The notes under the pieces are model-generated. The model did no database searches. It was not told the origin of the DNA and saw only the letters and a list, made by a program, of their open reading frames with translations. The translations under genes and the position numbers were made by a program. From JAEVLT01 sp964484065 (GTDB taxonomy: Bacteria > Bacillota > Bacilli > Bacillales > Cytobacillaceae): 64,000 nucleotides of DNA. Below, piece after piece: positions 8,216-16,899 of the stretch (within the stretch, counting starts at the first letter, position 1; every line of letters starts with the position of its first letter). The DNA lies in the NCBI GenBank assembly GCA_964484065.1, contig CAZAEW010000014.1, positions 5,071-69,070 of the forward strand, written 5' to 3'.

Positions 8216-9754
8216 GTGAAAACAAAATATGTGATCGGAGTAGATATTGGTACGACAAGTGCAAAGGCAGTACTTTACGCAAAGGATGGAACGGTCATAG
8301 CCAATCACGGAATTGAATATCCATTATATTCCCCTACCCCGGAAACGGCTGAGCAAAATCCGGGAGAAATATTTCAGGCAGTCATTAATGCAATTAAAAA
8401 AACGATGCAAGAAAGTCTTGTAAATCCAAAGGATATTCTATGTGTTTCCTTTAGTTCTGTCATGCATAGTGTCATTGCCGTAGATAAGGAAGGAAAACCA
8501 CTGACAGAATGCATAACTTGGGCAGACAACAGAAGTTCGGATTGGGTTGAAAAAATAAAAACCGAAATGAACGGCCATGAAATTTACCTGCGAACAGGGA
8601 CACCTATTCATCCGATGTCACCGCTCGCCAAGCTGGTTTGGCTGCAAAATGATTATTCTGAGCTTTTTTCGAAAAGCTATAAATTTATTTCCATTAAAGA
8701 ATATATCTTTTTTAAACTTTTCGGGGAGTATATCATTGATTACTCGATTGCTTCCTCAACGGGTTTATTTAATATTTATTCCTTAACATGGGACGAGGAA
8801 GCCCTCAAAGTGGCCGGAGTAACACAGGATCAGCTTTCCAAACCCGTTCCAACAACTCATAAAATGAGCGGGTTAAACAAAGCCTTTGAAAAAGAAATGA
8901 ACTTGCTTCCTTCCACCCCCTTTATTGTAGGTGCAGGCGATGGAGTGCTATCGAACTTAGGGGTTAATGCGATTGAACCAGGAGTGGTAGCCGTTACAAT
9001 CGGAACAAGCGGGGCCATACGGGCGGTATCGGATCGGCCCATTACGGATCCAAAAGAAAGGATTTTCTGTTATGCACTGACAGAAAATCATTGGGTTATT
9101 GGAGGAGCAGTCAACAATGGCGGCATGATTTTTCGCTGGGCAAAGGAACAGCTGGGAGATTCCATAACAGCGGCTGCGAAACGCTTGGGGAAAGACCCCT
9201 ATGACGTCCTTACCGAAATAGCTGACAGAGTGACGCCAGGATCCGATGGTTTATTATTTCTTCCCTTTTTAGCCGGTGAAAGGGCGCCATTATGGGATTC
9301 TAACGCAAGAGGATCCTTTTTTGGACTGGGAATGCATCATAAAAAAGAACATCTCATTCGCGCCGTCCTGGAAGGGGTCATTTTTAACTTATATACGGTA
9401 TTATTGGCATTATCTGAATTAATTGGAGAGCCCAAAAAAATCCATGCTACCGGAGGCTTTGCCCGGTCAGAGCTTTGGCGGCAAATGATGGCTGACATTT
9501 TTAATCATGATGTTTACATCCCCGAAAGCTTTGAAAGCTCTTGTCTGGGTGCTGCGATTTTAGGGTTATACAGCATGGGTGAAGTTGATTCGCTTCATGT
9601 CGTTTCGGAAATGGTGGGAGCTACATTTCACCATAGACCAAACAGCGAAAATGTATCCATATATGAAGACTTAACGCCCATTTATATTCGAATTTCAAGA
9701 CTTATACAGCAGGAATATGAAAGCATAACTGCATTTCAGAAAAAATGGGTTTAG
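8216..9754 (+). CDS. gntK: Gluconokinase (FGGY family), copy 1
   Basis: A 512-aa sugar kinase with the FGGY plan: N-terminal ATPase fold GVDIGTTSAKAVLY (phosphate 1), the adenosine loop VTIGTSGAIR, GGAVNNGGMIFRW, and the C-terminal ATGGFARSELWRQMMADI. The length and HPMSPLAKLVW block match Bacillus-type gluconokinase (GntK) rather than the short E. coli type. It would make 6-phosphogluconate from gluconate and ATP. The start is GTG at 8216 behind AAGGAGGAAG. It closely resembles the copy at 11259-12800. It is followed by a dispersed repeat and a bidirectional terminator, so it is likely a single-gene transcript under the A/T palindromes. Confidence 0.92.
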   Translation: MKTKYVIGVDIGTTSAKAVLYAKDGTVIANHGIEYPLYSPTPETAEQNPGEIFQAVINAIKKTMQESLVNPKDILCVSFSSVMHSVIAVDKEGKPLTECITWADNRSSDWVEKIKTEMNGHEIYLRTGTPIHPMSPLAKLVWLQNDYSELFSKSYKFISIKEYIFFKLFGEYIIDYSIASSTGLFNIYSLTWDEEALKVAGVTQDQLSKPVPTTHKMSGLNKAFEKEMNLLPSTPFIVGAGDGVLSNLGVNAIEPGVVAVTIGTSGAIRAVSDRPITDPKERIFCYALTENHWVIGGAVNNGGMIFRWAKEQLGDSITAAAKRLGKDPYDVLTEIADRVTPGSDGLLFLPFLAGERAPLWDSNARGSFFGLGMHHKKEHLIRAVLEGVIFNLYTVLLALSELIGEPKKIHATGGFARSELWRQMMADIFNHDVYIPESFESSCLGAAILGLYSMGEVDSLHVVSEMVGATFHHRPNSENVSIYEDLTPIYIRISRLIQQEYESITAFQKKWV

Positions 9755-9762
9755 AAAAATAA

Positions 9763-9990
9763 GAAAAGCGTAAGCGCCTTCGGAACAAGCAAGCTTGTTC
9801 CTGCGATGTTACTCTCAAAGCAGCATCCCTTAGTGCTCAGCCCCGACAGGCAAATGTTCTTCTGCCGGAAAAGTCCGCTCTTTGACTTTTTTGGCAGAAG
9901 GTTATTTGACCCCGAGGGGCTAGGCGCTCCTCGAAAAAGCTAAAGCTTTTTCTTCGTGCGATGGTTCGCTTCCGAAGCATATTCTTGTGA
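9763..9990 (+). repeat. Dispersed structured repeat downstream of gntK copy 1
   Basis: This non-coding stretch begins AAAAGCGTAAGCGCC and contains nested palindromes: GGAACAAGCAAGCTTGTTCC, a GCAGAAG/CTTCTGC pair and CCCCGAGGGG. It ends with CCTCGAAAAAGCTAAAGC followed by TTTTTCTTCGTGCGATG. It resembles the short bcr-like intergenic repeats of Bacillus. The last block recurs in opposite orientation at about 12919-12956 after gntK copy 2. No ORF of interest is seen in it. Confidence 0.7.
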
Positions 9991-10038
9991 AGCCAGACAA
10001 TTTTCAAAGTTAAACTTTTATACTTTTTTTATCTAAAG

Positions 10039-10069
10039 AAAAAGCGATCAGTCACTTGATCGCTTTTTT
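10039..10069. terminator. Bidirectional terminator between gntK and rpiR-type gene
   Basis: AAAAGCGATCA and TGATCGCTTTT arms enclose a 5-nt loop, with A-run on the left and T-run on the right, so the hairpin can end transcription from both convergent genes. Confidence 0.88.
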
Positions 10070-10085
10070 GCTATCCAATAAGAAA

Positions 10086-10931
10086 TTAAATTTTGGTTTT
10101 CAAAATAGCCTTTCTCACTTTTTCCGATGATTCTTGTGCCACTTCTTTATTCTTTATCATGATATTCACATAAAGGACATCAATGATGCTTAGCTGTGCA
10201 ATTCTTGAGGCCAAAGCTTCAGACCGATATTTTGTTTCTTCCGAACTGGTTAAAAGCACAAGATCGGCTTTTTGGCTGATCGGCGATTTAGGAAAACTAG
10301 TAATCCCAATGGTTTTGGCACCATTTTCAAGTACAACATTCAGAATATTTATCGTATCTGAGTTTGTACCGGAATGAGATATCACTACGGCCAGATCCTT
10401 TGGAGTAAACTGGGATGCAGCCATGAGTTGAAAGTGGGAATCGGTATAAGCATACGCTTTAATTCCAGTTCGAACAAACTTGTGGAATGCATCCATTGCA
10501 ATGAGGGATGAGCCGCCCGTTCCAAAAAAATGCACTCTGTCCGCAGCAGAAATCCATTCGACTGCCTTTTGGATCGTCCCTCTATCCAAAAGTTGCAATG
10601 TATTTTCCAACGTCTGGATATTTGACTTAAAGACCTTTTCAGTGATTTCCCGTTCATCATCATCCTCAGTAATCTCTTCATGCATTTCTTTGCTTGGAAT
10701 AATATTTTCTGAAGCGAGTGCAATTTTCATGGCCTGATAGCCTTTAAAACCAATGCGTTTGCAAAAACGGAATACCGTTGCATCTGCAACTCCAAGATCC
10801 TCAGCCACTTCATTTATAGTCCCATGAACAATCTTTTCGGGATTTTTTAATATATAGTCAGCAATTTGCTTCTCTTTTTCGCTAAATCGCGGATAGTAGG
10901 ACCGGATTTTATTAAAACAGTTGTTTGTCAT
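10086..10931 (-). CDS. RpiR/MurR-family transcriptional regulator (HTH + SIS)
   Basis: About 281 aa. Residues 1-75 form the RpiR helix-turn-helix (FSEKEKQIADYILKNPEKI, VAEDLGVADATVFRFCKRIG). Residues about 110-250 form a SIS domain (VHFFGTGGSSLIAMDAFHKF, ISHSGTNSDTINILN) that binds a phosphosugar. The start ATG at 10931 is preferred because GAGG lies 8 bp upstream; a longer start at 10964 reads through the site. Its position between the two gluconokinases, and the shared A/T palindromes ahead of gntP, both gntK genes and its own gene, suggest it controls the locus. 6-phosphogluconate or KDPG would be a sensible effector; that is inference. Confidence 0.9.
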   Translation of the reverse strand: MTNNCFNKIRSYYPRFSEKEKQIADYILKNPEKIVHGTINEVAEDLGVADATVFRFCKRIGFKGYQAMKIALASENIIPSKEMHEEITEDDDEREITEKVFKSNIQTLENTLQLLDRGTIQKAVEWISAADRVHFFGTGGSSLIAMDAFHKFVRTGIKAYAYTDSHFQLMAASQFTPKDLAVVISHSGTNSDTINILNVVLENGAKTIGITSFPKSPISQKADLVLLTSSEETKYRSEALASRIAQLSIIDVLYVNIMIKNKEVAQESSEKVRKAILKTKI

Positions 10932-10975
10932 CAGCATAACCTCTTTTTTAAGGTTGATATACAAAATAGTATATC

Positions 10976-11194
10976 ATAAAACGCTTTCATGAAAAATTTT
11001 TTCTTAAGAACGTAGGCGAACAGAAATATTAAACTTCAATTGAAATAAGGATTTCAAAAAAAGGATGGGGAAATGAAAAAAATTTTTTTTGGAGTTTATG
11101 AGAAAACGGTTTCCAAACTGATAGCAATAGAATATAATAACCTCAAAAGAAATATTTTTTCATAGTATAAAGTAATAGAAAAAATATTTTTTAT
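10976..11194. promoter_or_regulatory. Divergent control region rpiR / gntK2: A/T palindromes and cre-like sites
   Basis: Candidate RpiR boxes are TGAAAAATTTTTTCTT (10990-11005), TGAAAAAAATTTTTTTTGG (11074-11092), AGAAATATTTTTTCAT (about 11149-11164) and AGAAAAAATATTTTTTAT (about 11177-11194). Two cre-like sites, ATAAAACGCTTTCA (10976-10989) and AGAAAACGGTTTCC (11101-11114), each match 12 of 14 consensus positions. The first cre-like site abuts the first A/T box on the rpiR side, suggesting joint specific and catabolite control. Confidence 0.6.
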
Positions 11195-11258
11195 AATCAA
11201 TTCAGTTAATCAACCACTAGATAAAATTCGGGAAAATCCTCTGAAAGAAGGCGATTAA

Positions 11259-12800
11259 ATGGGCCAGCCTCATTATTTAGGAGTAGATATTGGCACGACA
11301 AGTACGAAAGCGGTTCTATTTAAGAAGGACGGAACCGTGGTAGGAATGCATCATGTAGAATATTCGCTATATAGCCCCTCCCCTACAATAGCAGAACAAA
11401 ATCCGGACGAGATACTGGCTGCTGTTATAGAAACGATAAAAGCCGCCGTACAAAAAGGCGGGATTAAATCTACAGATCTCGCACTTGTCTCATTCAGTTC
11501 AGCTATGCATAGCGTTATTGCTGTTGATGAATACGGCAAACCGCTAACTCAATGTATTACTTGGGCTGACTGCAGGGCAACAGAATGGGCGGAGAAGATA
11601 AAAAATGAAATGAATGGACTGGCAATCTATATGAGGACAGGAACCCCCATTCATCCCATGTCACCGCTGGCAAAAATCGCCTGGATGCGGACGGAACATC
11701 CTGATGTGTTCTCCCGGGCTAAAAAATTTATCGGGATTAAGGAATATATCTTCCATAAATTCTTTGGCCGATATGTGGTCGACCATTCCATAGCTTCAGC
11801 GATGGGGATGTTCAATTTAAAGAATCTGGCATGGGATGAAGAAGCCTTATCGGTTGCGGGAATTTCCTGCGAACAATTATCGGAACCTGTTTCAACTACC
11901 TTTTACTTAAAAGGAATAAAAGAAGATTATGCCGATGAAATGGGGATTTCAACAGAAACACCCTTTGTTATAGGAGCGAGTGACGGTGTGTTGTCCAACC
12001 TCGGGGTTAATGCGATAGACCCGGGTGTTGTCGCTGTCACGATTGGGACAAGCGGTGCCATCCGAACAGTCACAGATCAACCGGTTACGGACCCTAAAGG
12101 GAGAATTTTCTGTTATGCATTGACCGAGAAGCATTGGGTTGTTGGCGGACCTGTTAATAATGGGGGAATGACCTTCAGGTGGGTACGGGATGAACTTGCT
12201 TCGGCAGAAGTGGAAACGGCAAAGCGTCTCGGAATCGATCCATATGAAGTGCTGACAAAAATTGCTTCCCGTGTTTCACCCGGCTCTGACGGTCTGATTT
12301 TCCATCCGTATCTTGCCGGAGAGCGGGCACCGCTTTGGAATGCTAACGCCAGAGGCTCGTTCTTCGGACTTGGACTCCATCACAAACGGGAGCATATGAT
12401 TAGAGCCGTGTTAGAAGGAGTTATCTTAAATCTTTATACCGTTCTGCTTGCCTTGCAAGAAATGATTGGTGTACCGAAGAAAATTCAGGCTACCGGGGGA
12501 TTTGCAAGGTCAGAACTGTGGCGCCAAATGATGGCGGATATTTTTAACCAAAAAGTGGTGGTACCTGAGAGCTTTGAAAGCTCTTGTCTCGGTGCCGTGG
12601 TTTTAGGAATGTATGCACTCGGAGAAATTGAGGACTTCTCGATCATGTCTGAATTAGTTGGTTCTACACATGAGCATGAACCACTTGAAGAAAATATTGA
12701 AATTTATCAGGACCTCGTCAACCTTTATATTCGAGTTTCACGTTCGTTGGAAAATGATTATAGGGGAATAGCTGACTTTCAGAAAAAATGGGTTAAATAA
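11259..12800 (+). CDS. gntK: Gluconokinase (FGGY family), copy 2
   Basis: A 513-aa FGGY kinase, highly similar to copy 1 from end to end, sharing GVDIGTTSTKAVLF, VTIGTSGAIRTVTD, GPVNNGGMTFRW, ATGGFARSELWRQMMADIFN and the YRGIADFQKKWV-type C-terminus. The most visible differences are in the 170-260 region. It would phosphorylate gluconate. It is divergent from rpiR and is followed after 315 bp by the dehydratase and aldolase genes. The gap is filled by a hairpin and repeat sequences, so the original operon link to edd-eda may have been interrupted. Whether both kinases serve gluconate or one has shifted to a related acid cannot be read here. Confidence 0.92.
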   Translation: MGQPHYLGVDIGTTSTKAVLFKKDGTVVGMHHVEYSLYSPSPTIAEQNPDEILAAVIETIKAAVQKGGIKSTDLALVSFSSAMHSVIAVDEYGKPLTQCITWADCRATEWAEKIKNEMNGLAIYMRTGTPIHPMSPLAKIAWMRTEHPDVFSRAKKFIGIKEYIFHKFFGRYVVDHSIASAMGMFNLKNLAWDEEALSVAGISCEQLSEPVSTTFYLKGIKEDYADEMGISTETPFVIGASDGVLSNLGVNAIDPGVVAVTIGTSGAIRTVTDQPVTDPKGRIFCYALTEKHWVVGGPVNNGGMTFRWVRDELASAEVETAKRLGIDPYEVLTKIASRVSPGSDGLIFHPYLAGERAPLWNANARGSFFGLGLHHKREHMIRAVLEGVILNLYTVLLALQEMIGVPKKIQATGGFARSELWRQMMADIFNQKVVVPESFESSCLGAVVLGMYALGEIEDFSIMSELVGSTHEHEPLEENIEIYQDLVNLYIRVSRSLENDYRGIADFQKKWVK

Positions 12801-12815
12801 AGTGAAACTTCAATC

Positions 12816-12843
12816 AGTGGGGGGGTTCTTTCATCCCCCACTG
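12816..12843 (+). terminator. Hairpin after gntK copy 2
   Basis: CAGTGGGGG (about 12816-12824) pairs with CCCCCACTG (12835-12843) around a short loop. There is no clear T-run after it, so it may be a weak terminator or a 3'-end stabiliser. Confidence 0.55.
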
Positions 12844-12884
12844 GTTGTTAGTTGCGGCCTACAGGATGTAGGTCACACAGACGT

Positions 12885-12960
12885 TGCCACAGGACAAGGA
12901 ATACTTCGGCAGCTTTTGCATCGCACGAAGGAAAAGCTTTAGCTTTTTCGAGGATGTGGC
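12885..12960 (-). repeat. Inverted partial copy of the repeat found after gntK copy 1
   Basis: Read on the minus strand, 12956-12919 gives CATCCTCGAAAAAGCTAAAG and then CTTTTCCTTCGTGCGATGC. This matches 9935-9966 on the plus strand with few differences. The flanking CACAGAC (about 12877) and GTCTGTG (about 12968) arms close a larger stem around it. Confidence 0.6.
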
Positions 12961-12985
12961 GCCTTTAGTCTGTGTTCCTAAGTTC

Positions 12986-13073
12986 GGGCTTTTACTGGCA
13001 GTTGATCCCCCACTTACTATTCTCGTATAGCTGGAATACTTGAAGTGGGGGTCTTACTGCCAGTTAATGCGGG
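12986..13073. repeat. Nested inverted-repeat element, copy 1
   Basis: Outer arms ACTGGCAGT and ACTGCCAGT enclose inner arms CCCCCACTT and AAGTGGGGG, all perfectly complementary, around an AT-rich centre of about 30 bp; the element ends TTAATGCGGGATAAA. A second, slightly decayed copy is at 60191-60283. No transposase is present, so it is a MITE-like or structured-RNA-like element of unknown origin. Confidence 0.75.
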
Positions 13074-13115
13074 ATAAACAACACAACATATCCATACACA
13101 AAAAGAGGAGGAATT

Positions 13116-14768
13116 ATGGTGGACAACCGTATTTCAACAATAAAGCCTTATACACGGGCGATCTTAAAAGCACATTTATGCTCCTGTGGAGTAGATTACA
13201 ACAAAATGGACAGACCTGTTATCGCTATCGCTAATTCATGGAATGAAATTGTACCGGGGCATGTTCACTTAAGACAGCTGGCTGACCATGTTAAAAAAGG
13301 GGTTATAGATGCTGGAGGACTTCCTCTCGAATTTAATACCATTGCTGTTTGTGATGGGATTGCTCAAGGACATGACGGAATGAAATACTCCCTCCCAAGC
13401 CGTGAAGTCATAGCTGATAGTGTGGAGACCATGGTGAATGCCCACGGGATCTTTGACGGAATGGTTGTCATGAGTTCTTGTGACAAGATCGTTCCCGGTA
13501 TGTTGATGGCGGCAGCGAGATTAAACCTTCCGAGCCTTGTCGTACTTGGCGGTGTCATGCCTAATCATATTAAGCCGAAAGAATCGAAAGCGGCACGTCA
13601 AGCATTCCTGAGAGGGGAATTAGATGAAAAAGGTCTGGTAGAAGTGACGAAAAAGTACTATCCAAGTGCAGGAGCTTGTCCTTTCCTTGGTACTGCCAAT
13701 ACCATGCAGGGATTATCTGAAGCATTGGGAATGGCATTGCCGAAGTCATCCTGGATGCAGGCACTTTCAGACGAGCAGCTGGAAGCGGCTGAGCAAGCCG
13801 GACGCCAAGCAGTTGAATTAGTGAAAAAAGGAATCAGGCCTTCTGACATCTTAACCATTGATGCTTTCAAGAATGCTATTTCTGTCCTTCTTGCCATGGG
13901 AGGTTCTTTAAATGCCTGTCTGCATCTCCCGGCCATCGCCCATGAAGCGGGTGTGGAACTTCCTTTTGATTTATTTGATGAAATTAGCCGGAAAGTACCA
14001 TTTATCGCCGGTGTTACACCAAACAACAATGAATTTACCACAAACGACCTGCAGAGGGCAGGCGGTATTCCGGCACTTATGAACGAACTGTCTGTTCATC
14101 TAAATTTGGATACATTGACGGTTACAGGTAGTACTGTCCGTGAAAACATCGAGGGATCCGAAGTGCTTGACCGTGAAATCATATATACATTGGAGAAGCC
14201 TATTGACCATGAAGGCGGAATTGCCGTTTTAAAAGGAAATCTTGCTTTGCAAGGGGCGCTCGTAAAACAATCTGCAATTCCTGAAGAGCTTAAAACGTTC
14301 ACTGGTCCTGCCAAAGTGTTCAATTCTGAAGAAGAATTCCTTGAAGTATTTGATGCGGGCGGAATTCAAGAAGGAGATGCAGTTGTTATTCGTTATGAAG
14401 GACCTAAGGGTGGTCCGGGTATGAGAGAACTTCACCGCTGTACAGAAGTTTTGGGTAAATTTAAAAGGATTGCTCTGATAACGGACGGACGTTTTTCAGG
14501 TGCATCTGCAGGCCTTTCAATTGGATATGTCAGTCCGGAAGCGGCAGAATCCGGAAATATTGCTCTTGTCCGTGATGGCGACATTATTGAAATTGATATT
14601 GCTAAGCGAATTTTGTCTTTAAACGTAAGTGATCAAGAACTGGCAATAAGAAAAGAGCATCTTGAAGTGTTAAAGCGGGAAGCAAGCAAGTTTTTAAAAT
14701 TGTATTCATCCAGTTCTGCATCTGCCGCTTCGGGTGCTATCCGGGTAATGGAAAATGGAGGGCTATGA
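13116..14768 (+). CDS. edd: IlvD/Edd-family dehydratase, probably 6-phosphogluconate dehydratase
   Basis: A 550-aa Fe-S dehydratase. Visible blocks are NSWNEIVPGHVHLRQLAD, AVCDGIAQGHDGMKYSLPSR, SSCDKIVPGM (Cys122, likely cluster ligand), GACPFLGTANTMQGL (Cys188, likely ligand), and the C-terminal VIRYEGPKGGPGM and LITDGRFSGASAGLSIGYVSPEA. Length fits IlvD, but the GACPFLGTANTMQ block lacks the extra Cys/Gly segment of dihydroxy-acid dehydratases and is closer to the GTCTFYGTAN block of Edd. It overlaps the KDPG aldolase gene by 4 bp and follows gluconokinase, so 6-phosphogluconate to KDPG is the best role. A sugar-acid dehydratase of other specificity remains possible. Start ATG follows AGAGGAGG. 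Confidence 0.75.
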   Translation: MVDNRISTIKPYTRAILKAHLCSCGVDYNKMDRPVIAIANSWNEIVPGHVHLRQLADHVKKGVIDAGGLPLEFNTIAVCDGIAQGHDGMKYSLPSREVIADSVETMVNAHGIFDGMVVMSSCDKIVPGMLMAAARLNLPSLVVLGGVMPNHIKPKESKAARQAFLRGELDEKGLVEVTKKYYPSAGACPFLGTANTMQGLSEALGMALPKSSWMQALSDEQLEAAEQAGRQAVELVKKGIRPSDILTIDAFKNAISVLLAMGGSLNACLHLPAIAHEAGVELPFDLFDEISRKVPFIAGVTPNNNEFTTNDLQRAGGIPALMNELSVHLNLDTLTVTGSTVRENIEGSEVLDREIIYTLEKPIDHEGGIAVLKGNLALQGALVKQSAIPEELKTFTGPAKVFNSEEEFLEVFDAGGIQEGDAVVIRYEGPKGGPGMRELHRCTEVLGKFKRIALITDGRFSGASAGLSIGYVSPEAAESGNIALVRDGDIIEIDIAKRILSLNVSDQELAIRKEHLEVLKREASKFLKLYSSSSASAASGAIRVMENGGL

Positions 14769-15406
14769 TGCTAAAAAAATATGAAATTTTTAAAAGGCTT
14801 CAAACAGGGAAAATCGTCGCTGTCGTTAGAGGTACAAATGCTGAGGATGCCTATGAGATTTCAAAGGCCTGCATTAGGGGAGGAATTTTAAATATTGAAG
14901 TTACCTTCACTACTCCGGGAGCACTGGACGTTATTAAACGGCTTTCCGAAGAGGCAACAAACTCGGATGCGGTTATAGGAGCAGGGACTGTCCTGGATCC
15001 GGAGACGGCACGCATCGCGATACTGAATGGTGCTGAGTATATCGTAAGCCCTCATTTTTCAAAAGAGATCAGTGAAATTTGCAATCTTTACTCGATTCCT
15101 TATATGCCAGGGTGCTTAACGGTAACAGAAATGGTGGAGGCTTTAAAAACAGGTGTGGATGTCGTAAAGGTTTTCCCCGGCGGGCTTGCGGGAACGTCCT
15201 ACATTGAGAATATTAAAGGACCGCTGCCAAATATTAACCTCATGCCATCAGGAGGGGTGAACCTGGATAATGTTGCCGAGTGGCTGCAAAAAGGAAGCTT
15301 TGCAGCAGGAATCGGAAGTGTCCTGACGAAGGGCATTGAACCTGGCAATTATGATGAAGTCGAGAAAAGAGCCAAACAATTCTTTGAAAAAGTCAAAGAT
15401 TTATAA
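14765..15406 (+). CDS. eda: 2-dehydro-3-deoxy-phosphogluconate (KDPG) aldolase
   Basis: A 213-aa class I aldolase of the KDPG/KHG family. Catalytic positions are visible: Arg22 (VVRGTN), Glu45 (NIEVTFTTP), Thr75 (IGAGTVLDP) and the Schiff-base Lys135 (VVKVFPGG), with PSGGVN and GIGSVL phosphate-binding loops toward the end. It would split KDPG into pyruvate and glyceraldehyde 3-phosphate. Its start overlaps the dehydratase stop (ATGATG with TGA inside), so the two are coupled. A clear terminator follows. The pair makes an Entner-Doudoroff bypass, which most textbook Bacillus gluconate operons lack. Confidence 0.92.
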   Translation: MMLKKYEIFKRLQTGKIVAVVRGTNAEDAYEISKACIRGGILNIEVTFTTPGALDVIKRLSEEATNSDAVIGAGTVLDPETARIAILNGAEYIVSPHFSKEISEICNLYSIPYMPGCLTVTEMVEALKTGVDVVKVFPGGLAGTSYIENIKGPLPNINLMPSGGVNLDNVAEWLQKGSFAAGIGSVLTKGIEPGNYDEVEKRAKQFFEKVKDL

Positions 15407-15415
15407 CATAAATAA

Positions 15416-15458
15416 AGAGGAATGCCCTGTTTAGTTGAGCATTCCTCTTTCCTTTTTC
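15416..15458 (+). terminator. Terminator after eda
   Basis: AGAGGAATGC (15416-15425) pairs perfectly with GCATTCCTCT (15439-15448) and is followed by TTCCTTTTTC. Confidence 0.88.
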
Positions 15459-15662
15459 AGGAAATCTGTATATAGAAATCAACACAACCTTGTCATTTCC
15501 AATAACCTTAAAATATTACTTTTTCGTTATAGAAAAATGGTATGATTAGATAAATTCAATTTATCTATAATATCAATGAATTTTAATCGATTAAATATAT
15601 GGAAACACGTTAAACCTATATGTTGTTTGAGTATAAAGCATAAATACAAAGGGGGTGACCGA

Positions 15663-16547
15663 ATGGATTTACACCAGCTTTTTGTCTTTACAAAGGTGGT
15701 GGAGAATAAAAGCTTCTCTAAGGCAGCAGAGGATATATTCTTGAGCCAATCAACCGTCAGCTCCCACATCCAATCACTGGAAAAATCATTGAATATGAGA
15801 CTGTTTGATCGAGTTGGACGGGAAATTATTCTTACTCCTAATGGAAGAAGGTTGTATCAGTGGGCATTAAAAATTCTTCTATTAAAAGATCAAGCAATGC
15901 TTGATTTACAAGAGGGGATGAATGACCTGCGAGGAATGATTCGGATTGTGGCAAGTTCTGTTCCCGGGCAATTTATGCTTCCAAAAATGATTAAGCAATT
16001 TAGAAATCAATATCCGAATGCTGTGTTTCAAATTGAACAATCTTCCTCAAATGTTGTGATTGAAAAGGTGCTTAATGGTACTGTTGATGTGGGATTAGCG
16101 GGCGAAAAATATGAAAATGATAAACTTATGTTTATTCCATTATTAAAGGAGAAACTGGTCTTGATTGCCTCGAATAAAACAGGAATAAAAGAACCGGTGA
16201 ATATCCAAGATCTCTTGAAATACCCATTTATTATGAGAAATTCCGGATCAGGAACAAATACAATACTTGAGCGATTTTTAAAGAATAATCATATCTCCAA
16301 AGAGCAAATGAATATTATTTCCTATGCAGAAAGCAGCCAGACTTTAATTCAATTTGTCATGGAAGACATCGGAATTGCTATTATTTCAGAAATTGCCGCC
16401 AAGGAATATGCAAAAAAACAATTGCTTAAAATGCATGAAATAGATGGCTTCGAGGAAGAAAGATATTTTTATCTTGTTTATAACAAAAATAAAACACAGT
16501 CGCTGCTCTCCAGATTATTTATGGAGCAAGTTAAACAGGTGCGGTGA
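15663..16547 (+). CDS. LysR-family transcriptional regulator
   Basis: About 294 aa. The N-terminal HTH is clear (LHQLFVFTKVVENKSFSKAAEDIFLSQSTVSSHIQSLEKSL), followed by a linker helix and a periplasmic-binding-like effector domain (GMIRIVASSVPGQFMLPKMIKQF, VGLAGEKYENDKLMFIPLL, GIAIISEIAAKEYAKK). The start ATG 15663 sits 6 bp after GGGGGTG; a longer in-frame start at 15576 lacks a ribosome binding site. The length and effector-domain motifs resemble the CysB/CysL-like group, but no target gene is next to it, so the role is not known. Confidence 0.88.
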   Translation: MDLHQLFVFTKVVENKSFSKAAEDIFLSQSTVSSHIQSLEKSLNMRLFDRVGREIILTPNGRRLYQWALKILLLKDQAMLDLQEGMNDLRGMIRIVASSVPGQFMLPKMIKQFRNQYPNAVFQIEQSSSNVVIEKVLNGTVDVGLAGEKYENDKLMFIPLLKEKLVLIASNKTGIKEPVNIQDLLKYPFIMRNSGSGTNTILERFLKNNHISKEQMNIISYAESSQTLIQFVMEDIGIAIISEIAAKEYAKKQLLKMHEIDGFEEERYFYLVYNKNKTQSLLSRLFMEQVKQVR

Positions 16548-16899
16548 ACCTTACCGTAAATAAATGAGGTTATTAGCCAAATGCCTCTCCTTAAGGTTGG
16601 GGAGGCTAGAACATAATAAGTTTTCTTAACGGAAATAGAAATGATAAGAATGGTATTTTCGAAAAATAAAGAAAATAGATTGACAAATTTAAGAATTCTA
16701 TTAATCTAAAAATAGTTCTATCCTCAAATTCTTCTCTAAATATTCTTTTTATATTAGCTGCTCTGCAAGCCTTTATTTCCCTTTTCTTTCTCCAATTGAA
16801 GCCACATTAAACACCTCTTTTTTTCACTCGTATTAACACCCATTTATTTTAAAAATCGGTCCGAAGTTCAAATAAATAAATAAAGGAGATGATTCATTC
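16548..16899. other. Gene-free stretch after lysR-type gene
   Basis: It contains one hairpin, GCCTCTCC pairing with GGGGAGGC (about 16582-16608) without a T-run. The rest is AT-rich sequence with no ORF or known RNA that I can support until AAGGAG at about 16882. Confidence 0.5.

Noticed and set aside
9763..9990. Insertion sequence remnant with transposase
   Set aside because: No transposase fragment in any frame; only nested palindromes typical of small dispersed repeats.
13116..14768. Plain ilvD (dihydroxy-acid dehydratase) call
   Set aside because: Length fits, but the gene overlaps eda in a gluconokinase locus and lacks the extra Cys/Gly segment at the third cluster block; Edd-type function is likelier, though not proven.
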